Shown: positions 21,401-33,600 of the stretch, piece by piece | How the letters are laid out: each line of letters begins with the position of its first letter | Numbering within the stretch: the stretch's first letter is position 1 | From: an uncultured Silvanigrella sp. | GTDB lineage: Bacteria > Bdellovibrionota_B > Oligoflexia > Silvanigrellales > Silvanigrellaceae | Assembly (NCBI GenBank): GCA_903933385.1 | Contig: CAIZJW010000267.1 | Coordinates: 1-57,978, forward strand | DNA length: 57,978 nucleotides | Direction of reading: 5' to 3' | Translations under genes and position numbers: made by a program | Notes under the pieces: model-generated | Database searches by the model: none | What the model saw: only the letters and a program-made list of their open reading frames with translations | Told to the model about the DNA's origin: nothing

Positions 21401-22654
21401 TTCCAAGAGGTCCCAAACTTCTGGACGCTCTTTTTCAACCATCTTCTTCGCACTCTTAATCGTGGATACAAAGCCACGCTCTTCGAGCTTATTGAAGAGG
21501 AAAGGCTTAAACATCTCAAGCGCCATTAATTTTGGCAAACCACATTGATGCAACTTGAGCTCTGGACCAGACACAATGACGGAACGGCCAGAGTAGTCGA
21601 CGCGTTTTCCGAGAAGGTTCTGACGGAAACGTCCATTTTTTCCCTTAAGCATATCTGACAGGGAGCGCAAAGGACGCTTGTTAGGACCAGTGAAGGTTTT
21701 GCCACGACGACCGTTGTCGAAAAGTGCATCAACTGCTTCCTGGAGCATTCGCCTTTCGTTGCGAACGATAATGTCAGGAGCGTTTAATTCGCCCAACCGC
21801 AGAAGACGGTTGTTGCGATTGATGACTCGGCGATAAAGGTCGTTGAGATCCGAGGTTGCAAAGCGTCCACCGTCCAGCGGCACCAAGGGGCGAAGGTCGG
21901 GAGGAAGCACGGGAATTACGTTGAGCATCATCCACTCAACGCTATTGTCGCTTGTCATGAAAGCGCCCACAACCTTCAAACGCTTAATCAATTTCTTGGT
22001 TTGCGCCTCAGAAGTTGTGTTCTTAAGTGCTTCACGCAGTTGATTTGCCAATTCAAAGACGTCGATGCGTTGTAGCATGTTCATGATGGCATCAGCGCCA
22101 ATGCTGACCTGGAACGTATTGTTGCCGTACTGACGCAGTGCCGACTGGTATTTATCCTCACTCAAAAGCTCGTGCTTTTTGAGGTCGGTCTCTTTCGGAT
22201 CGAGAACGATATAAGATTCACAGTAGAGAATCTTTTCAAGATCTTTGAGAGAGAGGTCTACGACTGCGCCAATACGCGAAGGCAGACATTTCAAAAACCA
22301 GATATGTGCGACAGGAGACGCCAAGTTGATGTGACCAAGACGTTCACGGCGAACTTTACTTTCAATGACCTCAACACCGCACTTTTCACAAACCGTGCCG
22401 CGATGTTTCTTTCTCTTATACTTTCCGCAAATACACTCGAAGTCGCGCACAGGACCGAAGATCTTGCCGCAGAACAAGCCATCTCGTTCAGGCTTGAATG
22501 TACGGTAGTTGATTGTTTCTGGCTTTTTTACTTCACCAAATGACCAACTGCGAATTCGTTCAGGTGAAGCAAGACCGATTTTCACAGCCGTGAAATCAAG
22601 CGGGTCAACGGGCTTTTCAAAGAAGCTGTACGCAGTTCTAAGATTATCGTTCAT
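18461..22654 (-). CDS. rpoC: RNA polymerase beta' subunit
   Basis: 1397 aa; [36 protein letters not shown]. Confidence 0.98.
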   Translation of the reverse strand: MNDNLRTAYSFFEKPVDPLDFTAVKIGLASPERIRSWSFGEVKKPETINYRTFKPERDGLFCGKIFGPVRDFECICGKYKRKKHRGTVCEKCGVEVIESKVRRERLGHINLASPVAHIWFLKCLPSRIGAVVDLSLKDLEKILYCESYIVLDPKETDLKKHELLSEDKYQSALRQYGNNTFQVSIGADAIMNMLQRIDVFELANQLREALKNTTSEAQTKKLIKRLKVVGAFMTSDNSVEWMMLNVIPVLPPDLRPLVPLDGGRFATSDLNDLYRRVINRNNRLLRLGELNAPDIIVRNERRMLQEAVDALFDNGRRGKTFTGPNKRPLRSLSDMLKGKNGRFRQNLLGKRVDYSGRSVIVSGPELKLHQCGLPKLMALEMFKPFLFNKLEERGFVSTIKSAKKMVEKERPEVWDLLEEVTKEHPVLLNRAPTLHRLGIQGFEPVLVEGKALQLHPLVCQAFNADFDGDTMCVHVPLSLEAQIEARVLMMSTNNILSPQHGTPIIEPTKDIVLGLYYLTRENVGAKGSGMKFSDLSEVRVAYDHGRIDLHSRVYVRASNRDTSLTQTTVGRVILREVVPRRVPFFEKYNKAMDKKSLSALVNETYRLCGAKDTVLLADALRELGYRHATQAGISISIKDMVIPEEKAALLNTAHEDVRTVHEEYNQGLITEGERHNKVIDIWSRVQDSIAEYMFKQISTQVVKDEKGKDTVIPSFNSLFMMADSGARGSKSQMRQLAGMRGLMAKATGEIIETPITANLREGLTVLQYFINTHGARKGLADTALKTASSGYLTRQLVDVAQDTIVSEYDCGTMDGIEMTPVIDGGEVIQKLGNRILGRTSLEDVKNRTTGEVIVRANEEMSEEVNIKLEAAKIDRVKVRSVLTCRTRRGVCAKCYGRDLATGNLVNVGEAAGVIAAQSIGEPGTQLTMRTFHQGGAASTQAQQSSHEAKVEGTVKLLNSNLVRGKEKGKDQNWFRAMGRNGEVVVYDLDGNERDRHSIPYGSRVLVKDGQAVAVGDQLIEWDPHSVVIVAEVAGKVRYSDMEEGISFEERQEETTGISRRVILETRDAKVKPALLVTDSTGTAVKISQTRDAKYLLPSGATVMFADGEAVFPGDILSKIPREQAKTRDITGGLPRVAELFLAQKRRTFAIISEIDGYVSFGKDTKGKRCVVVKPEIGDHKEYLIPKGRHVVVTEGDFIRAGEPLVDGSLNPHDILRVLGEKALASYLVSEIQAVYKLQGVPIDDKHIEIIVKQMLRRVKIKDPGDTEFLPAAQVEKWTFEEQNELAVARGARPAVAEPLLLGIARAASSTESFISAASFQETTKVLTEASLSGRVDLLRGLKENVIMGRLIPAGTGVALYKHVDMFVEGQTLDAEAIIEASTPSMVARLGGHAHNYR

Positions 22655-22708
22655 TTTTTGCTCCTAGAGGCGATGGATTCTTCAAACACATGCAGAACAG
22701 AGGCAAAA

Positions 22709-25700
22709 TCAAGGATTCTCTCTCTGTTCACGCTGAAGGTCTTCATGGCTGACCTCCTCGCCTTCTCTGATCAATTTCACGTCTAGTGCGAGCGACTGCA
22801 TTTCCTTAACCAAGACGTTAAACGACTCAGGCAAGCCGGGCAGCATCATGTTTTCGCCCTTCACCACAGCCTCATACATCTTAGTTCGACCAACGATATC
22901 GTCAGACTTAACTGTCAGGAACTCCTGCAGAGTGTAAGCGGCACCGTATGCCTCCATTGCCCACACTTCCATTTCACCCAAGCGTTGGCCACCAAATTGC
23001 GCCTTACCGCCGAGAGGCTGTTGGGTCACAAGACTATATGGTCCAATGGAGCGCGCGTGAATTTTCTCATCAACCAAATGGTGAAGTTTGAGAATATACA
23101 TCACGCCAACGGTGACAGGGCGGTCAAATTTATCGCCTGTACGGCCATCGTATAGCTCAACTTGTCCCGACTCAGGCAAACCGGCGAGTTTGAGATAATC
23201 AAACACTTCGCGTTCTTCCGCGCCATCGAACACGGGGTTCGAGAGCGTCACACCTTCACGATATTTACGCACAAATTGGCGTAGCTCGTCGTTGCTGCAG
23301 CTCTTGATGAAGCCACGAACGCCTTCATCGTCCCAAACTTTGAGCAAGTAAGCCTCGAGCTCAGCACGCGGAGCAGCCTTGTCCATCATCTCGTTGATTT
23401 TTTCACCAATGCCACGAGCAGCCCAACCGAAGTGGGTTTCCATGACCTGGCCAATGTTCATACGTGAAGGAACACCAAGTGGGCTCAAAATAATGTCCAC
23501 AGGCGTTCCATTTTCCATGAATGGCAAATCTTCCTGAGGAACGATCTTGGAGATGACTCCCTTGTTTCCATGTCGACCGGCAAGCTTATCGCCGACTTGA
23601 AGGCGACGCTTAATTGCGACATAGACCTTGACCATTTTGATCACGCCCGGTGGCAACTCGTCGCCACGCTTCACGCGTGCAATTTGCTCTTCGGTCATGA
23701 CATGAACAAGATTGAGCTTTTCATCCATCGATTTCTTGAGCTTCGCAAGAACCGAGCTCTTCTCTGGGCTCACAACTTCAAGACGACGGATTTGCTCAAT
23801 CGACATACCGCGGAAAACGTGTTCGGTAATCTTTTGGCCTGCGGTGATCTTCGTCGCTACGCCATCATGAGTTGTTTCGATTGCTGCAGAAGCTGTTTCT
23901 CCAGCAAGGATAGTCTGAAGCTTCTCAAGCGCAGACTGACGAATAATCTCAATACGGTCGCGCTCGTCTTTGCGCAGTTTAGAGATCTCTTGTTCTTGGA
24001 TGGCCTGCATACGACTATCAGGCTCAGCACCTTCTCGAGAGAAGACCTTCGCTCCAATCACTGTTCCTACAACTCCTGGCGGGACTCTGAGTGATGTGTC
24101 GCGGACATCCGCAGCTTTTTCACCAAAAATCGCGCGTAGTAGTTTCTCTTCAGGAGTAAGCTGAGTTTCAGCCTTCGGAGTGAGCTTACCTACAAGAATA
24201 TCTCCGGGTTTTACTTCAGCTCCAATCGTCACGATTCCGGCATCATCAAGATTCTTGAGTGCTTCTTCGCCCACGTTTGGAATGTCGGATGTGATTTCTT
24301 CACGTCCCAATTTGGTATCACGGCTGATACACTCAAACTCTTGGATGTGGATTGAAGTGTAGAGATCGTCTTTAACGACGCGCTCAGATACAACGATCGC
24401 ATCTTCAAAGTTGTAACCTTGCCATGGCATAAACGCGACAACAACGTTCTGGCCGAGCGCAAGCTCTCCATTTTCAGTCGAAAATCCGTCTGCAATAATG
24501 TCGCCCGCCGCAACCAGCTCTCCAACTTTAACAATCGGCCTCTGGTTGATGCATGTATCAACGTTCGAACGCTGATATTTTACAAGGTTATAAATATCAA
24601 CTTCCGAAGCAACTTCAGTGGCATCGGCGCCAACGTCATTTGCTTTCACCACAATACGCTCAGCATCAACACGAATGACTGATCCTGAACGTTTCGCAAC
24701 AACCGTCACGCCGGAGTCGGACGCAACCTTTCGCTCCATTCCCGTTCCCACAAGCGGCGCGCGCGTGCGAAGAAGCGGCAATCCCTGGCGCTGCATGTTG
24801 GCGCCCATGAGCGCACGGTGCGCATCGTCATTTTGGAGAAACGGAATCAACGAAGCAGCAACAGAAACGGGTTGGTTCGTCGCGACATCGAGAAGGTCGA
24901 TCTCTTCTGCCGACGACATGGTGGTTTCACCTGCGCGACGGGACGTCAAAAGCTGGCTCTGTGTGATCTGTTTATTTTTGTCCAGGGACACATTCGCTTG
25001 AGCAATCGTGTGATCGCGCCACTCATCGGTTGATGAATAGTAACGAACACTGTCAGTCAGTTTGCGATCAGAAACTTCACGATAAGGAGTTTCAATGAAA
25101 CCGTACTGGTTCACTCGAGCAAATGACGCCAATGAAACGATAAGGCCAATGTTTGGACCTTCAGGCGTTTCAATAGGGCAAATACGTCCGTAGTGAGTGG
25201 GGTGAACGTCACGAACTTCAAAGCCCGCACGCTCACGAGACAAACCGCCTGGTCCAAGGGCCGACAAACGGCGCTTGTGATAAACTTCAGCGAGTGGATT
25301 CGTTTGGTCCATGAACTGACTGAGCTGTGATGAACCAAAGAACTCTTTAACAACAGCCGTCACAGGCTTCGCGTTAACGAGGTCGTGTGGCATCAGACTG
25401 TCGAGATCTTGAAGCTGCAAGCGCTCACGAATAGCTCGTTCGATTCGCGTCAAGCCGATGCGGTATTGGTTTTCAAGCAACTCACCAACAGCACGAACAC
25501 GACGGTTACCAAGGTGGTCAATGTCGTCGACAACCTCAGTTCCTGCGCGCACCGCGAGAAGCATCTTGACGGTTCCCAAGATATCTTCACGGGTGAGTGT
25601 TCGGTGGTCGATATCAATTTTTTCGCCCAAACCTAATTTTTCGTTCAGCTTCATACGACCGACTCTGGAGAGATCGTAGCGCTCTTTTACAAAAAATAGA

Positions 25701-26884
25701 TTATCGAAAAGCTGACTCGCGTTGTCGAGCGTTGGTGGATCACCAGGTCGCATGCGCTTATAAATCTCTATCAGGGCTTCTTCCTGATTTGCCGTTTTAT
25801 CAACATTCAAGGTATCTCGGAATGAAGAGTCAACGTTTACGTCATCAATAAACAGAACTTCAAATTGAGAAATGCCTTTGAGCTTAATTTGCTCAAGGAC
25901 AGGCTTCTGAAGCTCTGTATTAACAGGAAACAGAACTTCGCCAGTGTCTTCGTCGATAACGTCGCGGGCAATGATTTTTTTGCCAACTTCATCATCAGTC
26001 ATAGGAAGGGATTCGACATTTGCCGCTTGCAATTGGCGAACGACCTTCGCGCTGATTTTACGATTTCGCTTGACCAGCACTTCCCCTGTTTTTGGATCAA
26101 CGATGTCCGATGGCGCACGTTTTGATCCCAAAAACTTCCAATCAACCTTACGGGCGAATTTAGCTTCCTTAAGAAGAATTGTTTCGCGCTCATAGAAATG
26201 ATTGAGAAGTTCCTCGGTTGAGAACCCAAGGGCCTTTAAGAGAATAGTTGCCGGCATTTTACGGCGTCGGTCAATACGACAATAAAGAATATCTTTCGTG
26301 TCGAATTCGAAGTCGAGCCATGATCCGCGATAGGGAATGACTCGAGCGTTGTAGAGGAGCTTTCCAGACGAAAGGGTTTTACCTTTGTCGTGGTCAAAGA
26401 ACACACCGGGTGACCTATGGAGCTGCGATACAACCACACGCTCAGTTCCGTTAATGATAAATGTACCATTTTCGGTCATGAGTGGAATTTCACCGAAATA
26501 AACTTCTTGCTCTTTGAACCCACGAATCGATTTCACGCCGGTTTCGTGATCAACGTCCCAAATCAACAACCGAATAAGCACCTTGATGGGCGCTGCATAG
26601 GTCATACCTTTGGAGCGACACTCCTCGACCGTGTACTTCGACTCGTCGAGTGAGTAACTGACAAATTCAACAGAAGCCGTCTTGTCGAAATCCATAACAG
26701 GAAACACGCTCTTGAAGACACCCTGAAGACCCATTTCACTTCGGGTATCTGCGGTTTCAACTCCCTGCAGAAATTCGGCGTACGACTTCTTTTGAATGTC
26801 AATTAGATTGGGCATGCCGATGATCGGATGAACCTTTGCAAAGCTTCTCCGATGGCGAACAAAACTAGATGCCAAATTAGACAT
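22709..26884 (-). CDS. rpoB: RNA polymerase beta subunit
   Basis: 1391 aa; [51 protein letters not shown]. Confidence 0.98.
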   Translation of the reverse strand: MSNLASSFVRHRRSFAKVHPIIGMPNLIDIQKKSYAEFLQGVETADTRSEMGLQGVFKSVFPVMDFDKTASVEFVSYSLDESKYTVEECRSKGMTYAAPIKVLIRLLIWDVDHETGVKSIRGFKEQEVYFGEIPLMTENGTFIINGTERVVVSQLHRSPGVFFDHDKGKTLSSGKLLYNARVIPYRGSWLDFEFDTKDILYCRIDRRRKMPATILLKALGFSTEELLNHFYERETILLKEAKFARKVDWKFLGSKRAPSDIVDPKTGEVLVKRNRKISAKVVRQLQAANVESLPMTDDEVGKKIIARDVIDEDTGEVLFPVNTELQKPVLEQIKLKGISQFEVLFIDDVNVDSSFRDTLNVDKTANQEEALIEIYKRMRPGDPPTLDNASQLFDNLFFVKERYDLSRVGRMKLNEKLGLGEKIDIDHRTLTREDILGTVKMLLAVRAGTEVVDDIDHLGNRRVRAVGELLENQYRIGLTRIERAIRERLQLQDLDSLMPHDLVNAKPVTAVVKEFFGSSQLSQFMDQTNPLAEVYHKRRLSALGPGGLSRERAGFEVRDVHPTHYGRICPIETPEGPNIGLIVSLASFARVNQYGFIETPYREVSDRKLTDSVRYYSSTDEWRDHTIAQANVSLDKNKQITQSQLLTSRRAGETTMSSAEEIDLLDVATNQPVSVAASLIPFLQNDDAHRALMGANMQRQGLPLLRTRAPLVGTGMERKVASDSGVTVVAKRSGSVIRVDAERIVVKANDVGADATEVASEVDIYNLVKYQRSNVDTCINQRPIVKVGELVAAGDIIADGFSTENGELALGQNVVVAFMPWQGYNFEDAIVVSERVVKDDLYTSIHIQEFECISRDTKLGREEITSDIPNVGEEALKNLDDAGIVTIGAEVKPGDILVGKLTPKAETQLTPEEKLLRAIFGEKAADVRDTSLRVPPGVVGTVIGAKVFSREGAEPDSRMQAIQEQEISKLRKDERDRIEIIRQSALEKLQTILAGETASAAIETTHDGVATKITAGQKITEHVFRGMSIEQIRRLEVVSPEKSSVLAKLKKSMDEKLNLVHVMTEEQIARVKRGDELPPGVIKMVKVYVAIKRRLQVGDKLAGRHGNKGVISKIVPQEDLPFMENGTPVDIILSPLGVPSRMNIGQVMETHFGWAARGIGEKINEMMDKAAPRAELEAYLLKVWDDEGVRGFIKSCSNDELRQFVRKYREGVTLSNPVFDGAEEREVFDYLKLAGLPESGQVELYDGRTGDKFDRPVTVGVMYILKLHHLVDEKIHARSIGPYSLVTQQPLGGKAQFGGQRLGEMEVWAMEAYGAAYTLQEFLTVKSDDIVGRTKMYEAVVKGENMMLPGLPESFNVLVKEMQSLALDVKLIREGEEVSHEDLQREQRENP

Positions 26885-26993
26885 AAAAAGGACCTCGTTA
26901 CGTTACTGATCCAAAACACAACTTCAGACCCACCCCAAGGGTGAACCGTTTTTGCGCATGTAGGCCGAAACTTATCTTGCTAATAGCAAAAGT

Positions 26994-27067
26994 CAAGCCA
27001 ACCGAAAGATTACGGTTGGCTTGAGCTCTCTTGGCCACCCCAAAGGTGGCCTCCCTGAAGGCAGGGA
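26994..27067 (-). promoter_or_regulatory. Three tandem hairpins in the rplL-rpoB intergenic region (attenuator/processing candidate)
   Basis: Stems CAAGCCAACCG/CGGTTGGCTTG (11 bp), GGCCACC/GGTGGCC (7 bp), TCCCTG/CAGGGA (6 bp), contiguous after the rplL stop. Confidence 0.7.
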
Positions 27068-27442
27068 TTACTTGATGTCAACAGTTGCGCCTGCAGCTGT
27101 GAGCTTCTTCTTGATTTCTTCAGCTTCAGCCTTAGTAACGCCAGCTTTAACGCTCTTTGGAGCGCCTTCAACGAGGTCCTTAGCTTCCTTGAGTCCGAGA
27201 CCAGTGAGGGCACGAACTTCCTTGATTACGTCAAGCTTCTTCTCGCCGCCAGCCTTGAGGATGACTTCGAATTCAGTTTGAGCTTCAGCGGCAGGAGCAG
27301 CAGCGCCAGCGACAGCAACCGCAACAGGAGCAGCAGCGGATACACCGAAAATTTCTTCGAGTTCTTTTACGAGCTCAGCTGCTTGAATAAGGGTCAGGCC
27401 TTTGATGTACTCAACGAATTGCTCTTTAGTGATAGTCGACAT
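27068..27442 (-). CDS. rplL: 50S ribosomal protein L7/L12
   Basis: [44 protein letters not shown]. Confidence 0.98.
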   Translation of the reverse strand: MSTITKEQFVEYIKGLTLIQAAELVKELEEIFGVSAAAPVAVAVAGAAAPAAEAQTEFEVILKAGGEKKLDVIKEVRALTGLGLKEAKDLVEGAPKSVKAGVTKAEAEEIKKKLTAAGATVDIK

Positions 27443-27501
27443 ATTTATATCTCCAAAAAAAATGAATTAAAATTATGCAATACTAAGTTCAGTCAAACGA
27501 T

Positions 27502-28020
27502 TTAGGCTGTCTTCGTTTCCTTGATCTGATTCAAGACGCTGACCAACGCGCGTGGAACACCCTGGACAACGCCCAGAATTCCGCGGTGAGGTGCAACGAG
27601 CGAACCAAGAATCTTGGCAATGAGCACTTCCCGAGAAGGAAGAGACGCAAGTGCCTCAATTTGCTTAGTCGTGATCTTCTCAGATTCCATGTAACCAGCA
27701 ACTGGCTTGAGCTTCTCATTCTTTTTCGAAGCGTCATTAAATGCCTTTGCGGCAGCCGCAACATCGCCGAAAACGAAAACGATACCAGTTTGGTTCTTGA
27801 GGTCGGAAGCAATCACTGCCTCCTTACGACCTTCAATAGCCTTCTTGGCAATCGTGTTCTTCACGACGCGGAACTCAGCATTGGCAGCTTTCAGAGCACG
27901 ACGCAATTCGGTCAACTCTTCCACTGTCATGCCTTGGTATTGCGCCAAAAACAGCGCGGACGACTTGTCTAGGTATTTAACCACGTCGTCGCGCCAGGCG
28001 ACTTTGGCATTCCTATCCAA
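27502..28020 (-). CDS. rplJ: 50S ribosomal protein L10
   Basis: SSALFLAQYQGMTVEELTELRRALKAANAEFRVVKNTIAKKA. Confidence 0.96.
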   Translation of the reverse strand: MDRNAKVAWRDDVVKYLDKSSALFLAQYQGMTVEELTELRRALKAANAEFRVVKNTIAKKAIEGRKEAVIASDLKNQTGIVFVFGDVAAAAKAFNDASKKNEKLKPVAGYMESEKITTKQIEALASLPSREVLIAKILGSLVAPHRGILGVVQGVPRALVSVLNQIKETKTA

Positions 28021-28040
28021 TCGAACCTCCCTTCAGGATG

Positions 28041-28145
28041 GATGGCCTTGGCCATCGGGTGACAAAAAAGGGGGTCTTAGTCTATGCGGGATTTACCTCG
28101 AATTATCGAGAACCAGCAGTCTTCGACCCACGACAAAACACTCAA
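28041..28145 (-). ncRNA. Putative L10 leader (autoregulatory 5'UTR of rplJL)
   Basis: Minus strand rplA-rplJ gap contains GTCGAAGACTGCTGGTTCTCGATAATTCGAGG, resembling the conserved L10-leader kink-turn (GAAGAC-GC-GG) and stem; then GATGGCC/GGCCATC hairpin near rplJ. Confidence 0.6.
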
Positions 28146-28838
28146 TTATTTCATTTCAGCTGTATCGAGACGAACACTCGGGCTCATAGTGGCGCTCACG
28201 TAAGCGGACTTAACGTAAGTACCCTTGGCTGCAGCTGGCTTTGCCTTGATGATTGCATCAACGAAAGTTTTAAGATTCTCTTCAATTGCACTCGCGGCAA
28301 ACGAAGTTTTACCTACGGGAGCCTGGATAATACCTGCCTTGTTGACCTTAAATTCAACGCGGCCCGCTTTAGCATCTTTAACAGCATTGCGGAGATCCAT
28401 GGTCACGGTGCCAACCTTTGGGTTGGGCATCAAGCCACGGGGTGCAAGAATCTTACCGAGACGACCAACAACACCCATCATGTCGGGCGTTGCAACCGCT
28501 GCTTCGAAATCAAGCCATCCACCGAGAATTTTTTGCGCGATGTCATCACCGCCAACAAAATCAGCACCAGCTTCTTCTGCTTCTTTAATCTTCTCGCCCT
28601 TAGCAAAAACCAACACGCGGACTTTTTTTCCGAGACCGTGAGGAAGGACAACGGCTCCGCGAACGTTTTGATCCGCATGACGAGGATCAACACCAAGGTT
28701 CATGGCAACTTCGACAGTACCATCGAACTTTGTGTAGCTGACTTCCTTAAGAAGAGCAGCCGCTTCCGTAAGAGCGTAACGCTTGTCAGCGTTCACTTTC
28801 TTACGAGCATCAGACAGCTTTTTTCCGATCTTTCTCAT
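28146..28838 (-). CDS. rplA: 50S ribosomal protein L1
   Basis: [48 protein letters not shown]. Confidence 0.97.
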   Translation of the reverse strand: MRKIGKKLSDARKKVNADKRYALTEAAALLKEVSYTKFDGTVEVAMNLGVDPRHADQNVRGAVVLPHGLGKKVRVLVFAKGEKIKEAEEAGADFVGGDDIAQKILGGWLDFEAAVATPDMMGVVGRLGKILAPRGLMPNPKVGTVTMDLRNAVKDAKAGRVEFKVNKAGIIQAPVGKTSFAASAIEENLKTFVDAIIKAKPAAAKGTYVKSAYVSATMSPSVRLDTAEMK

Positions 28839-28896
28839 TTAAAACTCCTGAGGTTCAAACGGCTCATTGAGCCTCCCTCCTGAATAATTTTTCGAA

Positions 28897-29322
28897 TTAC
28901 GCCTTAACTTCAAGGCCCATGGAGCGCGCAGAACCCTTAATGAGTTGCTTTGCAGTTTCCACGTCGTAGCAGTTGAGGTCAGGAAGCTTGGTTTTAGCAA
29001 TTTCCTCGACCTGCTTCTCGGTCACAGAACCACACAAAGCCTTGCCAGGTGTTTTGCTTCCAGACTGAATTTTAGCAGCCTGCTTGAGCAACACCGTCGC
29101 CGGAGGCGTCTTGGTGATGAATGTGAACGACTTATCTGAAAAAACAGTGATGATCGTAGGGAGAATTGTCCCTGCCTGCTTTTGAGTGCGGGCGTTGAAT
29201 TCTTTTACGAACATCGCGATGTTGACACCGCGCTGACCCAGGGCTGGACCGATTGGTGGAGCCGCTGTGGCCTGCCCAGCGGTGATCTGGAGCTTAATGA
29301 GACCAACAATTTTCTTTGCCAT
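28897..29322 (-). CDS. rplK: 50S ribosomal protein L11
   Basis: [47 protein letters not shown]. Confidence 0.97.
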   Translation of the reverse strand: MAKKIVGLIKLQITAGQATAAPPIGPALGQRGVNIAMFVKEFNARTQKQAGTILPTIITVFSDKSFTFITKTPPATVLLKQAAKIQSGSKTPGKALCGSVTEKQVEEIAKTKLPDLNCYDVETAKQLIKGSARSMGLEVKA

Positions 29323-29432
29323 TGGCAACCTTCCTCGTTACAACTTGTCCAGAGTTACAGCGCGAAATCGGCTGTTTCCAGACATGAGTCGTCTCGCTTA
29401 ATACAAAGCTGAAGGCTACGCAAGCAAGAATC

Positions 29433-30422
29433 TCAGAACTGATAGCTGGCTTGAATTTCGAGCTTTCCTCGAACCATTGGAGCGGTTGGAATCACAGGAC
29501 TCACTCCATCGGCTGGAGCCTTCGACTCCACACGGGGGCGACTGGAACCCATTTCGAGGCCTAATCCCCCCAATAAACCATAACGCCCTGATTTTTCTGT
29601 GGGGGCTGCATAAGCAGCAAGAAGCATCAGCTGTAGGGCGTATCGTTTCTCAATCCAGCTATATCGCGTTTCTTCGACATCTCTGAGAACAAGATCAGAC
29701 TGCTCATAGGTGGGAGTGATTCTTAAGTATCCGCGAATTGGAGCTTCAAGCTCGAGGTCCGAGGCTTTCCAATTCACTATCTCCAGGTCTGCGGGTAACT
29801 GCAGACGCAAAGAAGGATGGGTTCTCGCAAAAGTAGCAAATTCCTTAATAACCGATCGCACCCGCTTGGGATCATTTCGATCAAAGGGCCGGTCTGCACC
29901 TCCCTCAGTGGACAATGTTGAAGAATGGATCTCAAAAACCATTCCCTGCGTATACGCGGGATAAACCGACTCAGCGTAGGCCGTGCGAAGAGTCAAGCCC
30001 GAGCGAGAGAGCTTTGCGTCATCCGAATTCTTGTAGCTGTAGTTTCTGTAACCAATGGCTGCATTGAATGACGATTGACGCTCGCCCCGCCTGAGAAATT
30101 GGTAGGCGACGTTCACGTCGAGATAAGTCCAGGCACCTGAACCCAAAAAATGCTGTCCCAAAGTCGTTACACCGGCAGTTTGGAGCAAATCACCACCAAC
30201 AGCAAACCCACGAGACAACCCCAACAAACAACTCGCCGACGTGCTGCACAAGACTTCAGCTTCCTGGGGCAGAACTGCCGGATGAAGTCGCATCTCGATT
30301 GGTGAAGAAGGGGAGACCGAATGAAGCGGGCTTGTTGTGTTTGGGTTCTGCGGCAGGGATTGCGCTTTTGCTTGTTGAACGAAAGAGATGCATAAAAGGG
30401 ATAAAATCAGACTTCGACGCAT
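29433..30422 (-). CDS. Hypothetical secreted/envelope protein
   Basis: Start at MRRSLILSLLCISFVQQAKAQ (signal peptide-like); alternating aromatic/polar segments consistent with a beta-barrel. Confidence 0.65.
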   Translation of the reverse strand: MRRSLILSLLCISFVQQAKAQSLPQNPNTTSPLHSVSPSSPIEMRLHPAVLPQEAEVLCSTSASCLLGLSRGFAVGGDLLQTAGVTTLGQHFLGSGAWTYLDVNVAYQFLRRGERQSSFNAAIGYRNYSYKNSDDAKLSRSGLTLRTAYAESVYPAYTQGMVFEIHSSTLSTEGGADRPFDRNDPKRVRSVIKEFATFARTHPSLRLQLPADLEIVNWKASDLELEAPIRGYLRITPTYEQSDLVLRDVEETRYSWIEKRYALQLMLLAAYAAPTEKSGRYGLLGGLGLEMGSSRPRVESKAPADGVSPVIPTAPMVRGKLEIQASYQF

Positions 30423-30683
30423 TGTGAAATTCACTCCAAAGCAGACGATTCCGCCAACTTGTTTGCCACGCGAGCTTGAATCCACCATAGCGCGCTCCTT
30501 TTGGCCGAAAATTGAATTGCCGACCATACTGTGGGTGATGCCCAGATTTTGCAACCTTGTGCCCGAATTGTGTATGAACGTCACTTGAAGTTCCTGGTTC
30601 AATCAGCAACAGCAGTCACCTCGAAACAAAGTTGCTTTAGAGGTCGTTGATTTCATCAGGCGATGACTCGGGAGAGAACAGAC

Positions 30684-33600
30684 ATGAAGACAATACCCCC
30701 TTCAGATTTTTTGCTGCGGTGCGGGGAGTCCAGCCAAAGCGCCTATGACCTGTTTAAAAATCTTCTCGAAGATACGACGACACCCGAAGGCCGCGGGCAA
30801 GTCAGGAGATTTCTAACGCAATTGAAAAAGCAATGCGACGAAACGAACCTCGACGTTGATGACTTTATAACAAAGTATCATTTTGCCTTTAGCACGCTTG
30901 CGCTGGGCAACGAATCGGGCACTGAAAATGCTCTTTGCCTGCTTCAACTGCCAAGTATCTTTACCCCAGAGGATTGGTCGTTCACATTTTTCGAGGGACT
31001 TGCAAGATATCCGGCAAGCGAATTTCAGGGACGAACCGTAACCGAGCTAGGTTGCGGCAATGGATGGATTTCCATTGCCATGGCAGCAAAAACATACCCA
31101 CAAAAAATCATCGGACTCGACATTAACCCTCGAGCAATCACATGCGCAAGAATCAATCTTATTTTGAATGCTCTAGACGAGGCGGGCACACCTAAAATCG
31201 ACCACGAAGGCAAGACACTTCTGGATCGTGTCGAATTCCACACCTCTGACCTGCTTGCACACGCGATTCAAAATAACATTTTAATAGATCGCATCATTGG
31301 CTGCATTCCACAAGTCCTCAGTCCAGAACCACTTGTTGCAGCTCAATTTGTGTCAGAAGATTCTGACGATAATTTTCTCTACTCGCTTAGCAATTATTGC
31401 GAAAAACAAGGTCATATTGAAGACCAGTTTGGGCTCGGATTAATTGCGCGCGCTTTGGAAGAAGCAATTGCGATCGCGAGGCCTTCCGCAAAAGTGATCC
31501 TCAACCTTGGCGGACGACCAGGAACGGCAGTGCTTGAACGTCTTTTCCTGAGAAGAGGATTTTCTATAAAAAAGCTTTGGAGCACTAAAGTTTGGCAGGC
31601 AGCAGACACTGATATTCTTCCACTCGTCGAAATCGAGCGAATAACGCCACATAGATTTGAGTTCTATACGAGCTTAACCAGCGACGAACCCATCAGCGCA
31701 AGAACTGCTCTTGCCTACATGAAAAAAGGCGGCCAAATTGCGCATAGTTTGAGTGTCTATGAAGCTCAAATCAAACATCCGGCACCTATCAAATCCCTTT
31801 TCAAACTGATTGGCCAAGACGAGTTCGAAGATTCGAGAAACGGGCTAGATCTCGCATTTGACAATGATGAGCTTGCTGAGGAAAAAATAAATTTTATCGG
31901 CAACCTCGCCGAGTGGCTGCAGCAAAAACCCAATCTTCCATATTCGGATGCAGAGGGCGAGCCGCAACTCCGCCGCCAAATTGCGCAATTCTTGAGGAGC
32001 TATTGGAAAATTCCTCTCACTGCCAAAAGCGTCTTTGTAGCTCCAAATAGAAAGTCTGTTTTGAAAAACCAAATTCAAATGACGCTTCCAAATTTGATTT
32101 TGGTTGAAAAAGAATTGAGCTCTCAGCTACCAGCACAATGGTTTAGCACACCCATTAATTCTGAATCTGGCACCACACAAATCATTGAAGCTCCGAAGCG
32201 AGTTGATGAAATATGCAAATTAATTGAATCGCTTCGTCCAAAACTTGTTATTAGCGCCCTTCAAGACTTCGAAACCAGAACAAGTGACGCCTTTGTGCGT
32301 TTGAGTGAAATTTGTGCTCGAAACAATGCACAACTGGTCCTTGACCTATCCCAGCAGTTTGAACTTTCAAGCCAACCAGCACCGCATGGTGTTTTGTCAT
32401 ATTTATCGGAAAATCCGCTACCGTCACACGTCACCCTTCTGTTCGGACTTGTCAGAAATAGAGTTTATAGCGATCTCGAATTGTGTTTCCTTGTTTCGGA
32501 GAACGTTGATCTTTTAGCGAAATTAACTGCGGCTGCGGAACTGACCTACAGCCGAGCGCCGCTTTTGTCACAGCGCTACTACGGGCGCATTTTTGCTGAC
32601 CTCTTGAACTTCCAACTCACCGATCTTCGCAAATCGAAAGCCGACAATCTTCGCCTCCCCAAGAGTGAATCTGAGAAAAATCATATTCAGCTTGCAGAGA
32701 ATATTTCCCGAGCATTCGATCATCCAGCAATCAAAACTCAAAGCCTTGAGCTTACGAAAACGACGATACGCCTGGACTATGGGGAAAATTGCCTCAGCAG
32801 CCCTCCTCAATTGTACAGCGCAATCATGGAGAGTTTTCTGCGTCAAAACATCTCATCTCATGACCTGAATTGCGAAAAGCCAATCCTCGATCTTGTGAAT
32901 GAAAGATTCGGCGTCGGACATTATTCAGAGAGAAACGTCATCCTCGGTAACGGTGTCGCTCCATTGTTCACCGCCACCTTGGAAGCAATGGCCGAAAGAG
33001 GTGAGAAAATTCTTTTACCTACGGGTTCCTACGGCTACTTCAAAGCTGCTTGCGATTACGTGAATATTGAGCATTCTATTCTCGATACACATGAGAAAAA
33101 TCGATTCAAAATCAAAGCTGCAGAACTCGATAGAGCTCTTTCCAATTCGCATGCCAACTGGCTATACTTAAACGCGCCTATCGTGAATCCCACAGGGGCA
33201 GTTTATACAAATGGTGAAATGATAGATTTGCTCGATGTCCTTGAGCAGCATGGATGTGGACTCGTTCTAGATACTATTTTCTCGGGACTGGAATTCAATA
33301 AACGACTCACTCAGATCAATCTAAGCCGATTCAGGCGGCCTGACCAATCAGGCCCAACTGGGATAAAAATGATACTGATGGGTGGACTCTCGAAGGAACT
33401 TGCAGCCGGCGGTCTGAGATTCGGCTGGGCAGTGACTGACGATGATGAACTTTTGCAGGGAATTAGAGCTCGAACTTCGGGAGTCCCGCATTCAACCGTT
33501 CGGCATGCTGCTCGAAAAATTTATCTAGCGCTGAACGACCGTGGCAATCCAATTCATCAACATCTTGACCGACAAAGGGAAGTGCTACGCAAACGGTCTG

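Noticed and set aside
30600-30690. Possible SAM riboswitch upstream of the MMT-like gene
   Set aside because: Short leader with no recognisable SAM aptamer or terminator structure.
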